A DNA stretch of 64,000 nt from an uncultured Sphingomonadaceae bacterium (lineage in GTDB: Bacteria > Pseudomonadota > Alphaproteobacteria > Sphingomonadales > Sphingomonadaceae), in the NCBI GenBank assembly GCA_947499255.1, contig CANMNF010000001.1, forward strand, positions 1,178,001 through 1,242,000, written 5' to 3'. Below, one piece after another: positions 9,244 to 17,191 of the stretch. Positions within the stretch are counted from its first letter, which is position 1; every line of letters begins with the position of its first letter. Below the pieces are notes generated by a model that was not told the origin of the DNA, made no database searches, and saw only the letters and a program-made list of their open reading frames with translations. The position numbers were made by a program, and so were the translations under genes.

Positions 9244-9975
9244 ATGATTTCAGGACCGCTCACCGCCCGCGCGATTATCCGCGTTACCCCCACCGATGCT
9301 GGCGAAAGCGCGCGCGATTTTCTCCAGGGTCTTTTGACCAATGATGTGAGCGGCGATTTGCCCGTTTATTCCGCACTGCTCAGCGCGCAGGGCAAGACGA
9401 TGTTCGATATGATTATTTGGGATGGCGGCGATGGCGCATTGCTGCTCGATTGTGAAGCATCGCAAGCTGATGCGCTGGTCAAGCGGCTCTCGCTCTATCG
9501 CTTGCGGCGCAATTTGGAGATTGTTCGCGATGATGCGCTGGGCGTGTTTTGGTCCACACAGCCTACAGATGGCGCATCGCCTGACCCACGGCTTGCCGCG
9601 CTCGGGTTTCGCTGGATCGCGCCTCCTGCAGCGGGTGACAGCGCGGATGCAGCTTGGACTGCGCACCGCCTTGCGCTTGGCGTACCGGAGGGCAGCGCTG
9701 AATTGGGCGATATCCTTTGGCTGGAAACCAATGCGGTGGAACTTGGCGGGGTGAGCTTCAACAAAGGCTGTTATATCGGGCAGGAAAACACAGCGCGTAT
9801 GAATTGGCGGCAAAAGGTCAATCGGCGGCTGATCGTGGTGCCGCTGGCCCAATCACAGGAAAAAAGGCGCAAAATTTCTTACCCGGAATTTGGCCTGGCT
9901 ATCGATCATCTGCGCGTCAGCGATATTGATAAGGCATTGCTGCCCGCTTGGCTGGAGCTTGACCCGCCTGCTTAA
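9244..9975 (+). CDS. ygfZ: YgfZ/IbaG-type tetrahydrofolate-dependent Fe-S protein factor
   Basis: 243 residues, related to the T-protein of glycine cleavage. The diagnostic motif KGCYIGQE is at 174-181; its cysteine is essential in E. coli YgfZ, which supports folate-dependent repair or maintenance of certain Fe-S enzymes. The N-terminal FLQGLLTNDVSG and the central folate-binding core are also conserved. The start is ATG 9244 (MISGPLTARA), 38 bases from the divergent pyrC start. The stop overlaps the end of the convergent tetR gene by two bases. Confidence 0.88.
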   Translation: MISGPLTARAIIRVTPTDAGESARDFLQGLLTNDVSGDLPVYSALLSAQGKTMFDMIIWDGGDGALLLDCEASQADALVKRLSLYRLRRNLEIVRDDALGVFWSTQPTDGASPDPRLAALGFRWIAPPAAGDSADAAWTAHRLALGVPEGSAELGDILWLETNAVELGGVSFNKGCYIGQENTARMNWRQKVNRRLIVVPLAQSQEKRRKISYPEFGLAIDHLRVSDIDKALLPAWLELDPPA

Positions 9976-10577
9976 GCAGCCGGCGCAATATCACCAGCAG
10001 CGGCAAAGGACGCGGTGAGCATTTCTTCGGCGCGATCGCGCGATGTCTGGCGCTCAACTCCCAGCGATTCGGCCAAAGGTTCACCCAACAACGCATCCCC
10101 CAGCGCCAGCAAAACCAGCGAATAGGTGATCTCATGCATGCTCTGCTCAATACCGGGATCATGCTCTTTGGGATGCAGATCATCGACCAGCGCGTGGATC
10201 GTTTCCACAATCGGATCGAGCGCATTTTCATTGCCCGATAACAACATCCAGCTTGCTAAAGGGCCGCCGCCCTGTTCGCCAAACGCATCAAAGGTAAGAT
10301 CCACCACATCGCGCGGTGTCGCCATTCCAGCGCGCGTTGCTCGCACCGCTTCGCCAATCGTATCGCACACGGTTTGCGCAAGATGGCGCGCCAGCTCTTT
10401 CTGAAGTCCCGCAGCGGAACCAAAATGGTGCAGCAAATTTGCATGGGTGCGGCCAATGCGCTGGCCAACCGCTTTGAGCGTAACCGCCTGCGGCCCTGCC
10501 TCAATCAACAATTCACGCGCTGCGCCCAATGCTGCTGCGCGGCTCTTTTCTGGACTGAGGCGCTTCTTTATTGACAT
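9972..10577 (-). CDS. TetR-family transcriptional regulator
   Basis: 201 residues. The N-terminal helix-turn-helix (about 15-60) includes GAARELLIEAGPQAVTLKAV followed by RIGRTHANLLHHFGS, the standard TetR DNA-recognition arrangement. The rest is an all-helical ligand and dimerisation domain with no family-wide signature, so the ligand is unknown. The gene is divergent from the ferritin-like hydrolase gene with a 54-base gap, so it probably represses that gene and itself from a shared operator. Confidence 0.9.
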   Translation of the reverse strand: MSIKKRLSPEKSRAAALGAARELLIEAGPQAVTLKAVGQRIGRTHANLLHHFGSAAGLQKELARHLAQTVCDTIGEAVRATRAGMATPRDVVDLTFDAFGEQGGGPLASWMLLSGNENALDPIVETIHALVDDLHPKEHDPGIEQSMHEITYSLVLLALGDALLGEPLAESLGVERQTSRDRAEEMLTASFAAAGDIAPAA

Positions 10578-10631
10578 AGCTGTCAGTATCTCGCAGAAGA
10601 CTATCGGGACATCGCATTCAAGGCTTTCGTT

Positions 10632-11510
10632 ATGAACGCAATTGCCAGCTTACAACAAGCTTCGCCCGACGAAACGCACTTAAAAATCCGTAACCGTCGT
10701 TTTGTTCGCGATGCGTCGCCCGATCCTCAATCCGATCCGATAGCGGCCGCGTGGTTCACCGCCCTATCGGCAAGCTTCCCGCGCGGAGAGGCGATGTTTA
10801 TCGATGCCGTGCGCGCGCACCGCGATGGTGTGCCCGAACCGCTCGCCACCCAGATCCGCGATTTTGTTCGCCAGGAAGTAAACCATTCGCGCGAACATAT
10901 CGCTTTCAACCGCGCTGCCAAAGCTGCCGGATTTGACCTGACGCAGATCGATGTGCGGGTGGCGCAAATGGTGCGTGAGACGCAGGATCAACCGGCTATC
11001 GTGCAGCTCGCCGTCACAATGGCGCTGGAGCATTTCACTGCGATGTTCGCGCACCTGTTCCTCAAAGATCCCGATAGCATAGCCAGCGCTGGCATGGGTG
11101 GCCGCGATCTGTGGTTGTGGCATGCAGCCGAAGAGATTGAGCATAAAGGCGTTGCCTTTGACACGTGGGATCACGCCGTGCGCGATTGGTCACAACAGCG
11201 CCGATGGATGACGCGGTGCATGGTGATGGGCAATGTCACTTTTCACTTCATCCGCAATCGCTGCGAAGACGCGCTCGAACTGCTTGCGCAGCGCGGCATC
11301 ACCGGGCGGCGCGCACGGTGGCGGCTTTTAACTTACCTCACCGTGCGGCCCGGCATGTTACGGCGGATCATTCCGCAATGGCTCGCCTTTTTTCGGCCCG
11401 GCTTTCACCCTTGGGACCATGACGATAGCGCGCTGATCACCGCTTATGACAGCGATCAGGCGGCTACAGTCAATGCCAGCTGCGGCGACAAGGCAAGCTC
11501 ACACGCGTAA
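10632..11510 (+). CDS. Predicted metal-dependent hydrolase, ferritin-like (PF10118 type)
   Basis: 292 residues. Histidine- and glutamate-rich helices suggest a di-metal centre of ferritin-like type: RQEVNHSREH near 83-92, MALEHFTAMFAH near 134-145 and HAAEEIEHKGVAFDTW near 162-177. These are the hallmarks of the PF10118 group, whose reaction is not established. The divergent TetR gene suggests induction by a small molecule. The 3' end overlaps the convergent GNAT gene by 55 bases. The family call is firm; the chemistry is not. Confidence 0.82.
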   Translation: MNAIASLQQASPDETHLKIRNRRFVRDASPDPQSDPIAAAWFTALSASFPRGEAMFIDAVRAHRDGVPEPLATQIRDFVRQEVNHSREHIAFNRAAKAAGFDLTQIDVRVAQMVRETQDQPAIVQLAVTMALEHFTAMFAHLFLKDPDSIASAGMGGRDLWLWHAAEEIEHKGVAFDTWDHAVRDWSQQRRWMTRCMVMGNVTFHFIRNRCEDALELLAQRGITGRRARWRLLTYLTVRPGMLRRIIPQWLAFFRPGFHPWDHDDSALITAYDSDQAATVNASCGDKASSHA

Positions 11511-12001
11511 CGTATTGTGGGTACGTCCTGCCCACCGCGCCCCTGCGATGGGGTTGCGGCAATCTCTCCGGTGGGGGCAAAACCTGCTTTGCGCAGCACT
11601 GCGCCTGATTCGGGGTTATCGGCGAAATGGCCTGCGCAAACTTGCGTGAAGCCCAACAAGGCGGCTTTCTCCAGCACAGCGGTCACCGCTTCACTGATAT
11701 AGCCTTGCCGCCAGAAATCGGGCGCAAGCCAATATCCCAGCTCCGGCACATCGCTAGCAAGTTCAAGGCCGATACCGCCAATGATCGGGGCACCGCGCTG
11801 CTCTGGCAGAGTGACGGCGAAATTGGTGCAAAAGGGATTGAGCGGACGGGCGCAAAACCCGCGCGCATGATCCATCGTGTAAGGCCACGGCGCACGGCTC
11901 AACATCCGCACCACACGCTCATCCGCGATTCGGGCAAAAAGCTCGCGCGCATCTTCGGCAAAGTAGGGCCGCAATAACAGGCGGCTGGTACGGATCATCA
12001 T
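11456..12001 (-). CDS. GNAT-family N-acetyltransferase (RimJ/RimL-like)
   Basis: 181 residues. It starts MIRTSRLLLRPYFAEDARELF, typical of RimJ/RimL-type acetyltransferases. The acetyl-CoA region is visible as GYWLAPDFWRQGYISEA, followed by HFADNPESGAVLRKAGF, the conserved asparagine and helix that close the CoA site. The acceptor could be a ribosomal protein N-terminus or a small amine; the sequence does not decide. It lies downstream of rpmA in the same direction after a 162-base gap holding hairpins, so it is probably expressed separately. The end overlaps the convergent hydrolase gene. Confidence 0.85.
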   Translation of the reverse strand: MMIRTSRLLLRPYFAEDARELFARIADERVVRMLSRAPWPYTMDHARGFCARPLNPFCTNFAVTLPEQRGAPIIGGIGLELASDVPELGYWLAPDFWRQGYISEAVTAVLEKAALLGFTQVCAGHFADNPESGAVLRKAGFAPTGEIAATPSQGRGGQDVPTIRYACELALSPQLALTVAA

Positions 12002-12057
12002 TGGCTGGCTCCCTCAACGGCCAGTCCCCACACCCAAAGGTGCGCGGAGTGGATTGT

Positions 12058-12123
12058 GAAGGGAGATGCACAAAGGGAGACGGGTCAGCCCCATCTCCCT
12101 TCAAGAGCCGGATTTGCTCCGGC
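12058..12123. terminator. Two hairpins downstream of rpmA
   Basis: A perfect 11-base inverted repeat GAAGGGAGATG/CATCTCCCTTC (12058-12068 and 12092-12102) and next to it a 6-base stem GCCGGA/TCCGGC (12107-12123). They lie between the end of rpmA and the start of the GNAT gene, so on the minus strand the compact hairpin is met first after rpmA. No long U-run follows. They may act as terminator or RNA-stabilising structures for the rplU-rpmA message. Confidence 0.45.
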
Positions 12124-12163
12124 GGGGCCATCCCGGTGGATGACCCTGTAATCAGATCATCCG

Positions 12164-12433
12164 TTATTCGGCAGCTTCTGCCACAGCATCGACCGACACA
12201 TATTTGCGGCCAAGCTTGCCTGCATGAAAGCGCACAATGCCGTTGCCGGTTGCAAATAGTGTGTGATCTTTGCCGATGCCCACATTGGCACCCGGGTAGA
12301 ACTTCGTACCGCGCTGACGCACGAGAATGTTGCCGCCGATCACGTTCTGACCGCCGAATTTTTTCACACCAAGGCGCCGGCCTGCTGAATCGCGACCGTT
12401 ATTGGATGAACCGCCTGCTTTTTTATGTGCCAT
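12164..12433 (-). CDS. rpmA: Ribosomal protein L27
   Basis: 89 residues, the full family length. The basic N-terminus [16 protein letters not shown] reaches toward the peptidyl-transferase centre in ribosomes. It is followed by the conserved [12 protein letters not shown] and [20 protein letters not shown]. It is the large-subunit protein that stabilises the 3' ends of tRNAs. It directly follows rplU, the order found in nearly all bacteria. There is no N-terminal cleavage extension of the Firmicutes type. Confidence 0.97.
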   Translation of the reverse strand: MAHKKAGGSSNNGRDSAGRRLGVKKFGGQNVIGGNILVRQRGTKFYPGANVGIGKDHTLFATGNGIVRFHAGKLGRKYVSVDAVAEAAE

Positions 12434-12451
12434 GGCTCTCGCGTCCTTTAA

Positions 12452-13141
12452 TTACGTGTCTTTGCCAGAAGCGGCTTCGGCCTGATCGACCTTGGCGCGC
12501 GGCGGCTTACCAGCGAGCAGTTCTTTCGCCTGCTCAACCCATTCGTCCTTCACCGGGCGATTGCCCAGCTTAAGCTCGTCATTCATCTTCGCAGCCGTGG
12601 CTTCATCCCAGCTGGCGATATCATTCCAGCTTTCAATGCCAGCAGCGCGCAGCTTCTTTTCGATAGTCGGGCCCACGCCCGAGATCAGCGAAAGGTTGCT
12701 GGTGTCCAGATCGGCTTTGGCATCTGCCTTTTTAGGAGCAGCTTTCTTGGCCGGAGCCTTCGTTTCCGCAGACTTGGTGCCTTCTGCCTTGGGTGCAGCT
12801 TCCTTTTTAGGAGCAGCAGCTTTCTTGGCAGATGCTTTTTTGCCTTCGCCAACGCCCAAAATGCGCAGCAGCGTAAGCTGCTGGCGATGGCCGTTCTTGC
12901 GGCGATAGTTTTGTCGGCGACGTTTTTTGAAGATCGTCACCTTCTCACTTTTCGCCTGAGCGATGATCTCGGCCGAAACCGTGACTTTACCCGCGTCAGC
13001 AAGGTCTGCACCTTCGCCAGCGATCAGGACATCGTCCAAGGTGATCGTTTCACCGGCTTCACCAGCCAGTTTCTCGACCGCGATTTTATCTCCTTCGGCG
13101 ACGCGATATTGCTTGCCGCCGGTGCGCACTACTGCGAACAT
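12452..13141 (-). CDS. rplU: Ribosomal protein L21 with a long C-terminal helix-hairpin-helix extension
   Basis: 229 residues, more than twice the usual L21 length of about 103. Residues 1-100 are ordinary L21: [14 protein letters not shown] at the start and [17 protein letters not shown] in the RNA-binding hairpin. Then comes a Lys/Ala/Pro-rich linker of about 60 residues and a C-terminal domain starting near [20 protein letters not shown], a helix-hairpin-helix-like fold of the kind seen in DNA- or RNA-binding proteins, followed by [11 protein letters not shown]. The start is ATG 13141, which gives the canonical N-terminus. Similar extended L21 proteins occur in sphingomonads as I recall. 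Confidence 0.93.
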   Translation of the reverse strand: MFAVVRTGGKQYRVAEGDKIAVEKLAGEAGETITLDDVLIAGEGADLADAGKVTVSAEIIAQAKSEKVTIFKKRRRQNYRRKNGHRQQLTLLRILGVGEGKKASAKKAAAPKKEAAPKAEGTKSAETKAPAKKAAPKKADAKADLDTSNLSLISGVGPTIEKKLRAAGIESWNDIASWDEATAAKMNDELKLGNRPVKDEWVEQAKELLAGKPPRAKVDQAEAASGKDT

Positions 13142-13374
13142 GGTGCTCGTATCCGTTTCTTCTGGTGTCTTACCACGCGGGCCCAGCGCCGTTGTTGCAA
13201 TGACAAAAAAGGCGCCCAATCACGGGCACCGGAAAGATGGCGGCTGATAAGCGAGGGCTGACGGGCTGTCAACCACGAGAGCGGCATGAAAGTGCGAATC
13301 TTCAGACATTGTTACGAATAGTGCAAAGCAGGCTGGCAAGCGGGGCTTTGCGGCGTTATGAATCGCCCATAAAG

Positions 13375-13881
13375 ATGCTCAAACACACCTGCCTTGCCGC
13401 GTTGTTGCCTGCAATAGCGCTTTCTGGATGCGCTTCGTCAGACGCCGCATATCCGAGTCTCGGCATTCGCGATACCGAGCGGGTGAGCTTGACGATGGCA
13501 ACACCAACCGCGCAACCATACCAACCGCCTGCCACCAGCGCCGCTGCATTGACGCAAAGCGAGCAATTGGTGGCCCAAGCACAAGCTGCGCACAGCGATT
13601 TCCTGAAAACAGCCCCGCAAACCCGCAATGCAGTAGCCGCTGCTCAGGGCGCGGCGCGCGATAGTGATCGCTGGGCCAATGCCCAGGTTGCCATCGCCGA
13701 TTTGGAAGGCAGCCGCGCGCAATTGATGATTGCCTTGGCGGATTTGGACCGGTTGACCGTCAATGCTTCGGTGGCGGGTGAGCAATTTGCAGAGCTAGCG
13801 GCAAAGCGGGATCAAATTGCGCAATTGAGCGATACGCAATCCGCGCTGATTTCCGCAATGTTACAAAGCCTTGCGCCATGA
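13375..13881 (+). CDS. Small lipoprotein, unknown function
   Basis: 168 residues. A signal peptide MLKHTCLAALLPAIALSGC ends in a clear lipobox (LSGC, Cys19), so this should be a lipid-anchored envelope protein. The mature part is helical and rich in Ala, Gln, Asp and Leu (for example LTQSEQLVAQAQAAHSDFL), which suggests coiled-coil formation rather than an enzyme. The start is ATG 13375 because it gives the signal peptide. The stop overlaps the start of the next gene, the FNR-type regulator, by four bases (ATGA), so the two are co-translated. I do not recognise a family. Confidence 0.8.
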   Translation: MLKHTCLAALLPAIALSGCASSDAAYPSLGIRDTERVSLTMATPTAQPYQPPATSAAALTQSEQLVAQAQAAHSDFLKTAPQTRNAVAAAQGAARDSDRWANAQVAIADLEGSRAQLMIALADLDRLTVNASVAGEQFAELAAKRDQIAQLSDTQSALISAMLQSLAP

Positions 13882-14561
13882 ACCTGGTTTGTGAAACCTG
13901 TCCCGTTCGCGATAGCGCAGCGTGTTCAGTGCTCACCGAAAAAGAGCGTGGCACCTTGTCCAAAGCAGGCCGTACGCGAGAATTGGAGCGCGGCGAATTG
14001 CTGTTTGCCGCAGGCGATGAAGAAGCGGCCTGCGCCACTTTGGTAACAGGCGCGCTCAAAGTCACCAGCTATGATGCTGATGGCAATGAGCGTATCTTGG
14101 CGCTGATCCATCCGTCTGGATTTGTGGGGGAAATGTTCGCCCCCTTCCCCAGTCACGATGTCGTAGCGCTTACCAATAGCAGGCTTTGCGTTTTCGCCCG
14201 TAGCGAGGTGGAAGATGCCATCAACCGCTATCCGCAATTAACCCGCGCCTTGCTTCGCCGTTCTCAGGAAGACTTGCATGCCGCACGCCAATTGCTGGCT
14301 ATGGGCTCTGGCCGCTCTGCCAATGCGCAAGTGGGCGCTTTGGTGCTGGCTTTGGCGCAGGCGGCGAGCAATTCACCGTGCCATTTCGCGCAGCGATTCG
14401 ATTTGCCGCTCACACGCGGAGAGATGGCCAATATGCTGGGGCTGACGATTGAAACGGTAAGCCGCGCGATCACGTCGCTGGAAAAAATGGGCGGATTGAA
14501 GCGAAATGGAGCACGCGGGATCGAATTGATCGACCCCGCGCGCCTGGAGGATGCTGATTAA
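13878..14561 (+). CDS. Crp/Fnr-family regulator with FNR-like cysteines
   Basis: 227 residues. The N-terminus MNLVCETCPVRDSAACSVL holds Cys5, Cys8 and Cys16, and a fourth Cys sits in SRLCVFARSEVED near residue 102, at the position equivalent to the central cysteine of FNR. This set can bind a [4Fe-4S] cluster, so oxygen sensing is likely. A cyclic-nucleotide-binding-like barrel (about 25-115) is followed by a dimer helix and a winged helix with recognition segment LGLTIETVSRAITSLEKMGG. It lies about 12 kb from the aa3 oxidase operon, but no direct link can be read. The FNR class call is good; the targets are unknown. Confidence 0.88.
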   Translation: MNLVCETCPVRDSAACSVLTEKERGTLSKAGRTRELERGELLFAAGDEEAACATLVTGALKVTSYDADGNERILALIHPSGFVGEMFAPFPSHDVVALTNSRLCVFARSEVEDAINRYPQLTRALLRRSQEDLHAARQLLAMGSGRSANAQVGALVLALAQAASNSPCHFAQRFDLPLTRGEMANMLGLTIETVSRAITSLEKMGGLKRNGARGIELIDPARLEDAD

Positions 14562-14581
14562 CCCAAAGTGTGCTCAGAACT

Positions 14582-14683
14582 TTAGGCCAACAGTGCGGCG
14601 AATGTCACCGCGGCCACCCCCCACAGGAAGATCGATAGGCCAATCGTACAATCAGCGGCACAGACCGCTTTGATCTCGCTCAA
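14582..14683 (-). CDS. Possible 33-residue membrane peptide directly after moaE
   Basis: A short frame begins with TTG 14683, one base after the moaE stop, and runs 33 codons to a TAA at 14584-14582. The product starts MSEIKAVCAADCTIGLS and ends in a hydrophobic stretch FLWGVAAVTFAALLA, a plausible single membrane helix preceded by two cysteines. Coupling to moaE translation would explain the weak start codon. I know of no named family. The evidence is position and composition only, so it may be chance. Confidence 0.35.
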   Translation of the reverse strand: MSEIKAVCAADCTIGLSIFLWGVAAVTFAALLA

Positions 14684-14684
14684 A

Positions 14685-15140
14685 CTATAGTTTTTTCGTT
14701 GCCCAGCGGGCCAGATCACTGTGATCTTGGGCGCGCGGCTCTATCCAATGCCAGCCATCGGACCGCTTTTCACGTTTCCACAGCCAGCTGGCGGATTTGA
14801 GATAATCCATAGTAAAATCCACCGCATCAATGGCAGCCCGGCGATGATGTGCAGCAGCGGACACGCACACAATCGGTTCACCCGGGCCCATCACGCCAAC
14901 ACGGTGCACAATCAGCAAGCCCATTAGCGCGAATCGCTCCAACGCGGTGTCGGCCAGCTCCTCCATGCCTTTGCGCGTCATTGCGGGATATTGGATCAGC
15001 TCCAAAGCTTCCACGCCGTCTTCCCCGCGCACTTCGCCCACGAAAGTGCAAACGCCGCCAAGGCCGGGATGCGCTTTAGCGAATTCGTCGGTCAATGCGC
15101 CGGGGACAAATGGCTGCGTTACAATGCGAACATCGCGCAC
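14685..15140 (-). CDS. moaE: Molybdopterin synthase catalytic subunit
   Basis: 151 residues. MoaE joins two sulfurs from thiocarboxylated MoaD onto precursor Z to give molybdopterin. Family signatures are GGVCTFVGEVRGEDG near 29-43, MEELADTALERF, the VHRVGVMGPGEPIVCV strand region, SAAAHHRRAAIDAVDFTMDY and LKSASWLWKRE, which carries the active-site lysine. It starts three bases after the moaD stop, so the MoaD-MoaE pair should be made in balanced amounts. The moa genes here suggest that the organism makes at least one molybdoenzyme. Confidence 0.93.
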   Translation of the reverse strand: MRDVRIVTQPFVPGALTDEFAKAHPGLGGVCTFVGEVRGEDGVEALELIQYPAMTRKGMEELADTALERFALMGLLIVHRVGVMGPGEPIVCVSAAAHHRRAAIDAVDFTMDYLKSASWLWKREKRSDGWHWIEPRAQDHSDLARWATKKL

Positions 15141-15143
15141 GGG

Positions 15144-15386
15144 TTAGCCTCCACTGACAGGCGGAAGCAGCGCGATTTCATCGCCATCGTGAGCCTCGAG
15201 CGCAGCCTTATCGGTCAGCAGCGCGCCGTTGAGCGCAATTTTGGTGGTATCATCTTGCGCGGCTTGTGCGAGGGCTGGTTCCAAAGCTGAAAGCAATCCG
15301 GCCCAATCGAGCGGCGCGGCGATTGCGCGATCATCACTGCCGGCCAGATCGGCCAGCTTGCCAAGGAAAACCAGCTTTACCGCCAT
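15144..15386 (-). CDS. moaD: Molybdopterin synthase sulfur carrier subunit
   Basis: About 80 residues with a ubiquitin-like fold. The C-terminus PPVSGG ends in the Gly-Gly that is adenylated and thiocarboxylated before sulfur transfer to MoaE. The strand pattern KLVFLGKLADLAG and IALNGALLTDKAALEAHDGDE is typical. The ATG at 15386 overlaps the moaA stop by one base (TGATG); a GTG one codon upstream is also possible. It lies between moaA and moaE. Confidence 0.92.
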   Translation of the reverse strand: MAVKLVFLGKLADLAGSDDRAIAAPLDWAGLLSALEPALAQAAQDDTTKIALNGALLTDKAALEAHDGDEIALLPPVSGG

Positions 15387-16387
15387 CACCCACCTGTAAC
15401 CGACATATGGCGCGGCTGCGTGGGCGCGGCTCCGGGCGCAATGGCGAAATGGTGGCGCTCTGGCTTGATCATCATCGCCTCATTCAGAGCCCTCTCCAGC
15501 TCTTCTTCAGGCGTGTCCGACCGCAAAGCCGCGCGCAAATCGACCTTCTCCGCGCCGCCAAGGCAAGCATAAAGCTGGCCCGTCGCGGTTACTCGGATGC
15601 GGTTGCAGGACGCGCAAAAATTGTTGGTCAGCGGGGTGATAAAGCCCAATCGCCCGCCCGTTTCAGCCACGCGGACATAGCGCGCAGGCCCGCCAGTATT
15701 GTCCGGCAGGTCGGTCAACGACCAGCGCTCTTCCAACCTGTCGCGCACGGCAGGAAGCGGCAGATAATGTTCGGAGCGTTCTTCTTCAATTTCACCCAGA
15801 GGCATCACTTCGATCAGTGTCACATCAGCCCCGCGCCCATGCGCCCAGCTGATCAAATCGGGCAGCTCGCCTTCATTTACGCCTTTAAGCGCCACAGCAT
15901 TGATTTTGACCGCAAGCCCCGCCTCATCCGCAGCGCGAATGCCTTCGAGCACATCGTTCAACCGGTCACGCCCGGTCAGCTTGGCGAAAATTTCGCGGTC
16001 CAGCGTATCGAGCGAGATGTTCACCCGCTTCACCCCTGCCCGCGCCAAAACATCGGCATGGGCAGCCAATTGCGTGCCATTGGTGGTGAGCGTGAGTTCT
16101 TCCAGCCCGTCACCCAGCTTGCGGCCCAATGCCTGGACCAGCTCAATCATATCGCGCCGCACCAGCGGCTCCCCGCCGGTTAGCCGGATCTTGGTGATCC
16201 CGCGCGCAATCATCGCCAGGCTTAACTTGTGCAATTCCTCAAGGCTCAAAATCTCGCGCTTGGGCAGGAATTGCATCAATTCGGGCATACAATAAGAACA
16301 GCGCAAATCGCAGCGATCCGTCACTGAAAGCCGCAGATAGGTGATCCGGCGGGCAAAAGCATCCACAAGTGGTTTGTCGCAGCTCAC
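15386..16387 (-). CDS. moaA: GTP 3',8-cyclase (MoaA)
   Basis: 333 residues, radical SAM enzyme for the first step of molybdenum cofactor synthesis. The radical SAM cluster motif is C26-x3-C30-x2-C33 in TDRCDLRCSYCMPE. A second cluster is bound by the C-terminal cysteines in NNFCASCNRIRVTATGQLYA, and the chain ends in Gly-Gly, which is needed in MoaA. Also seen are the SAM-binding LTGGEPLVRRD and RVNISLDTLD. The start is GTG 16387, with GGGGAGA four to five bases upstream and a 4-base overlap (GTGA) with the preceding gene; a longer upstream reading would add an unrelated N-terminus. Confidence 0.94.
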   Translation of the reverse strand: MSCDKPLVDAFARRITYLRLSVTDRCDLRCSYCMPELMQFLPKREILSLEELHKLSLAMIARGITKIRLTGGEPLVRRDMIELVQALGRKLGDGLEELTLTTNGTQLAAHADVLARAGVKRVNISLDTLDREIFAKLTGRDRLNDVLEGIRAADEAGLAVKINAVALKGVNEGELPDLISWAHGRGADVTLIEVMPLGEIEEERSEHYLPLPAVRDRLEERWSLTDLPDNTGGPARYVRVAETGGRLGFITPLTNNFCASCNRIRVTATGQLYACLGGAEKVDLRAALRSDTPEEELERALNEAMMIKPERHHFAIAPGAAPTQPRHMSVTGG

Positions 16388-16710
16388 GCGGTCTCCCCTT
16401 CGATGCGCAAGACATGCCCGGTAATTCCCGGTGCAGTCTCCAGCCAATCGGCAGCTTTTGCAATGCCGGCATCATCCGCGCCGACAATCGCATTCACGCG
16501 AACAGGCGCGGCCGTGCGGGCGAGGTCTTGCACACTGGCCAGTCGCCAGCCGTGGTGGGCATGGTCAGCAGGAGGAAAAATCAACACCATCACATCCACA
16601 CTGTTCGCCTGCTTCAGCACACCGGTCACATATTCAGCATGGAAAGTGGCAGCAGCATCAAGCGGCGCATCAGGCAGATCATCGATCGCAATGCGCACAG
16701 CTTTCCCCAT
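16384..16710 (-). CDS. Small Rossmann-like protein between folB and moaA
   Basis: 108 residues that look like one alpha/beta domain: KAVRIAIDDLPDAPL, SVDVMVLIFPPADH and PVRVNAIVGADDAG alternate predicted strands and helices in the manner of a partial short-chain dehydrogenase fold, but no nucleotide-binding glycine motif or Tyr-x3-Lys pair is present. Its start overlaps the folB stop by one base (TGATG) and its stop overlaps the moaA start by four (GTGA), so it is embedded in the pterin operon. It may be a non-catalytic partner of pterin enzymes; this is inference from position alone. Confidence 0.75.
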   Translation of the reverse strand: MGKAVRIAIDDLPDAPLDAAATFHAEYVTGVLKQANSVDVMVLIFPPADHAHHGWRLASVQDLARTAAPVRVNAIVGADDAGIAKAADWLETAPGITGHVLRIEGETA

Positions 16711-17081
16711 CAGCGTCGCTGCCGTGTCAAAGTGATGCCGATCTTCTCATTCGCCTCGGTCAAGGCAAGCTTGATGATCTTTACGCTGATCTCTTCCACC
16801 CTGTCATCCTGCGTGAACAAGGTATCGCATACATGATCAGCCACCGCTTCGATCAGAGTGAAATGCGTATCGGTGCCCAGCGCCTCTGAACAGGCGAATT
16901 TCAGGTCCATGTAATTCTTGCTCGCCGAAAGCGGCGTATCGGGTGTGTAATGCGCAGGCACTTTTAATTGCACCCGCACCGTGAAGCGCAAAGGCTGCGG
17001 CTTACCCGTCTCCTCGGAGTAAATTCCGGTGAGCACGTCATGCTCAAAATCGGTGAGTTCAAGATATAGAGTGTCAGACAT
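16710..17081 (-). CDS. folB: Dihydroneopterin aldolase
   Basis: 123 residues, the usual FolB length. It cleaves 7,8-dihydroneopterin to 6-hydroxymethyl-dihydropterin and glycolaldehyde in folate synthesis. Family features are LYLELTDFEHDVLTGIYSEE near the start, the strand LRFTVRVQLKV, NYMDLKFACSEAL, FTLIEAVADHVCDTLF with the conserved glutamate, and the final basic strand with KIIKLAL. The start is ATG 17081 (MSDTLYLEL). It heads a tight operon with moaA, moaD and moaE; both branches use GTP-derived pterins. Confidence 0.88.
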   Translation of the reverse strand: MSDTLYLELTDFEHDVLTGIYSEETGKPQPLRFTVRVQLKVPAHYTPDTPLSASKNYMDLKFACSEALGTDTHFTLIEAVADHVCDTLFTQDDRVEEISVKIIKLALTEANEKIGITLTRQRR

Positions 17082-17191
17082 GGCAGAAAGCGCCTGATTG
17101 CACCGCGAACACCACTTGGCAAGATGGCGTGCGCACATTGACGAAGGGCAGTGTTTGCGGGCATTCGCTGTTGCCGATACAGGAGAGTGCA

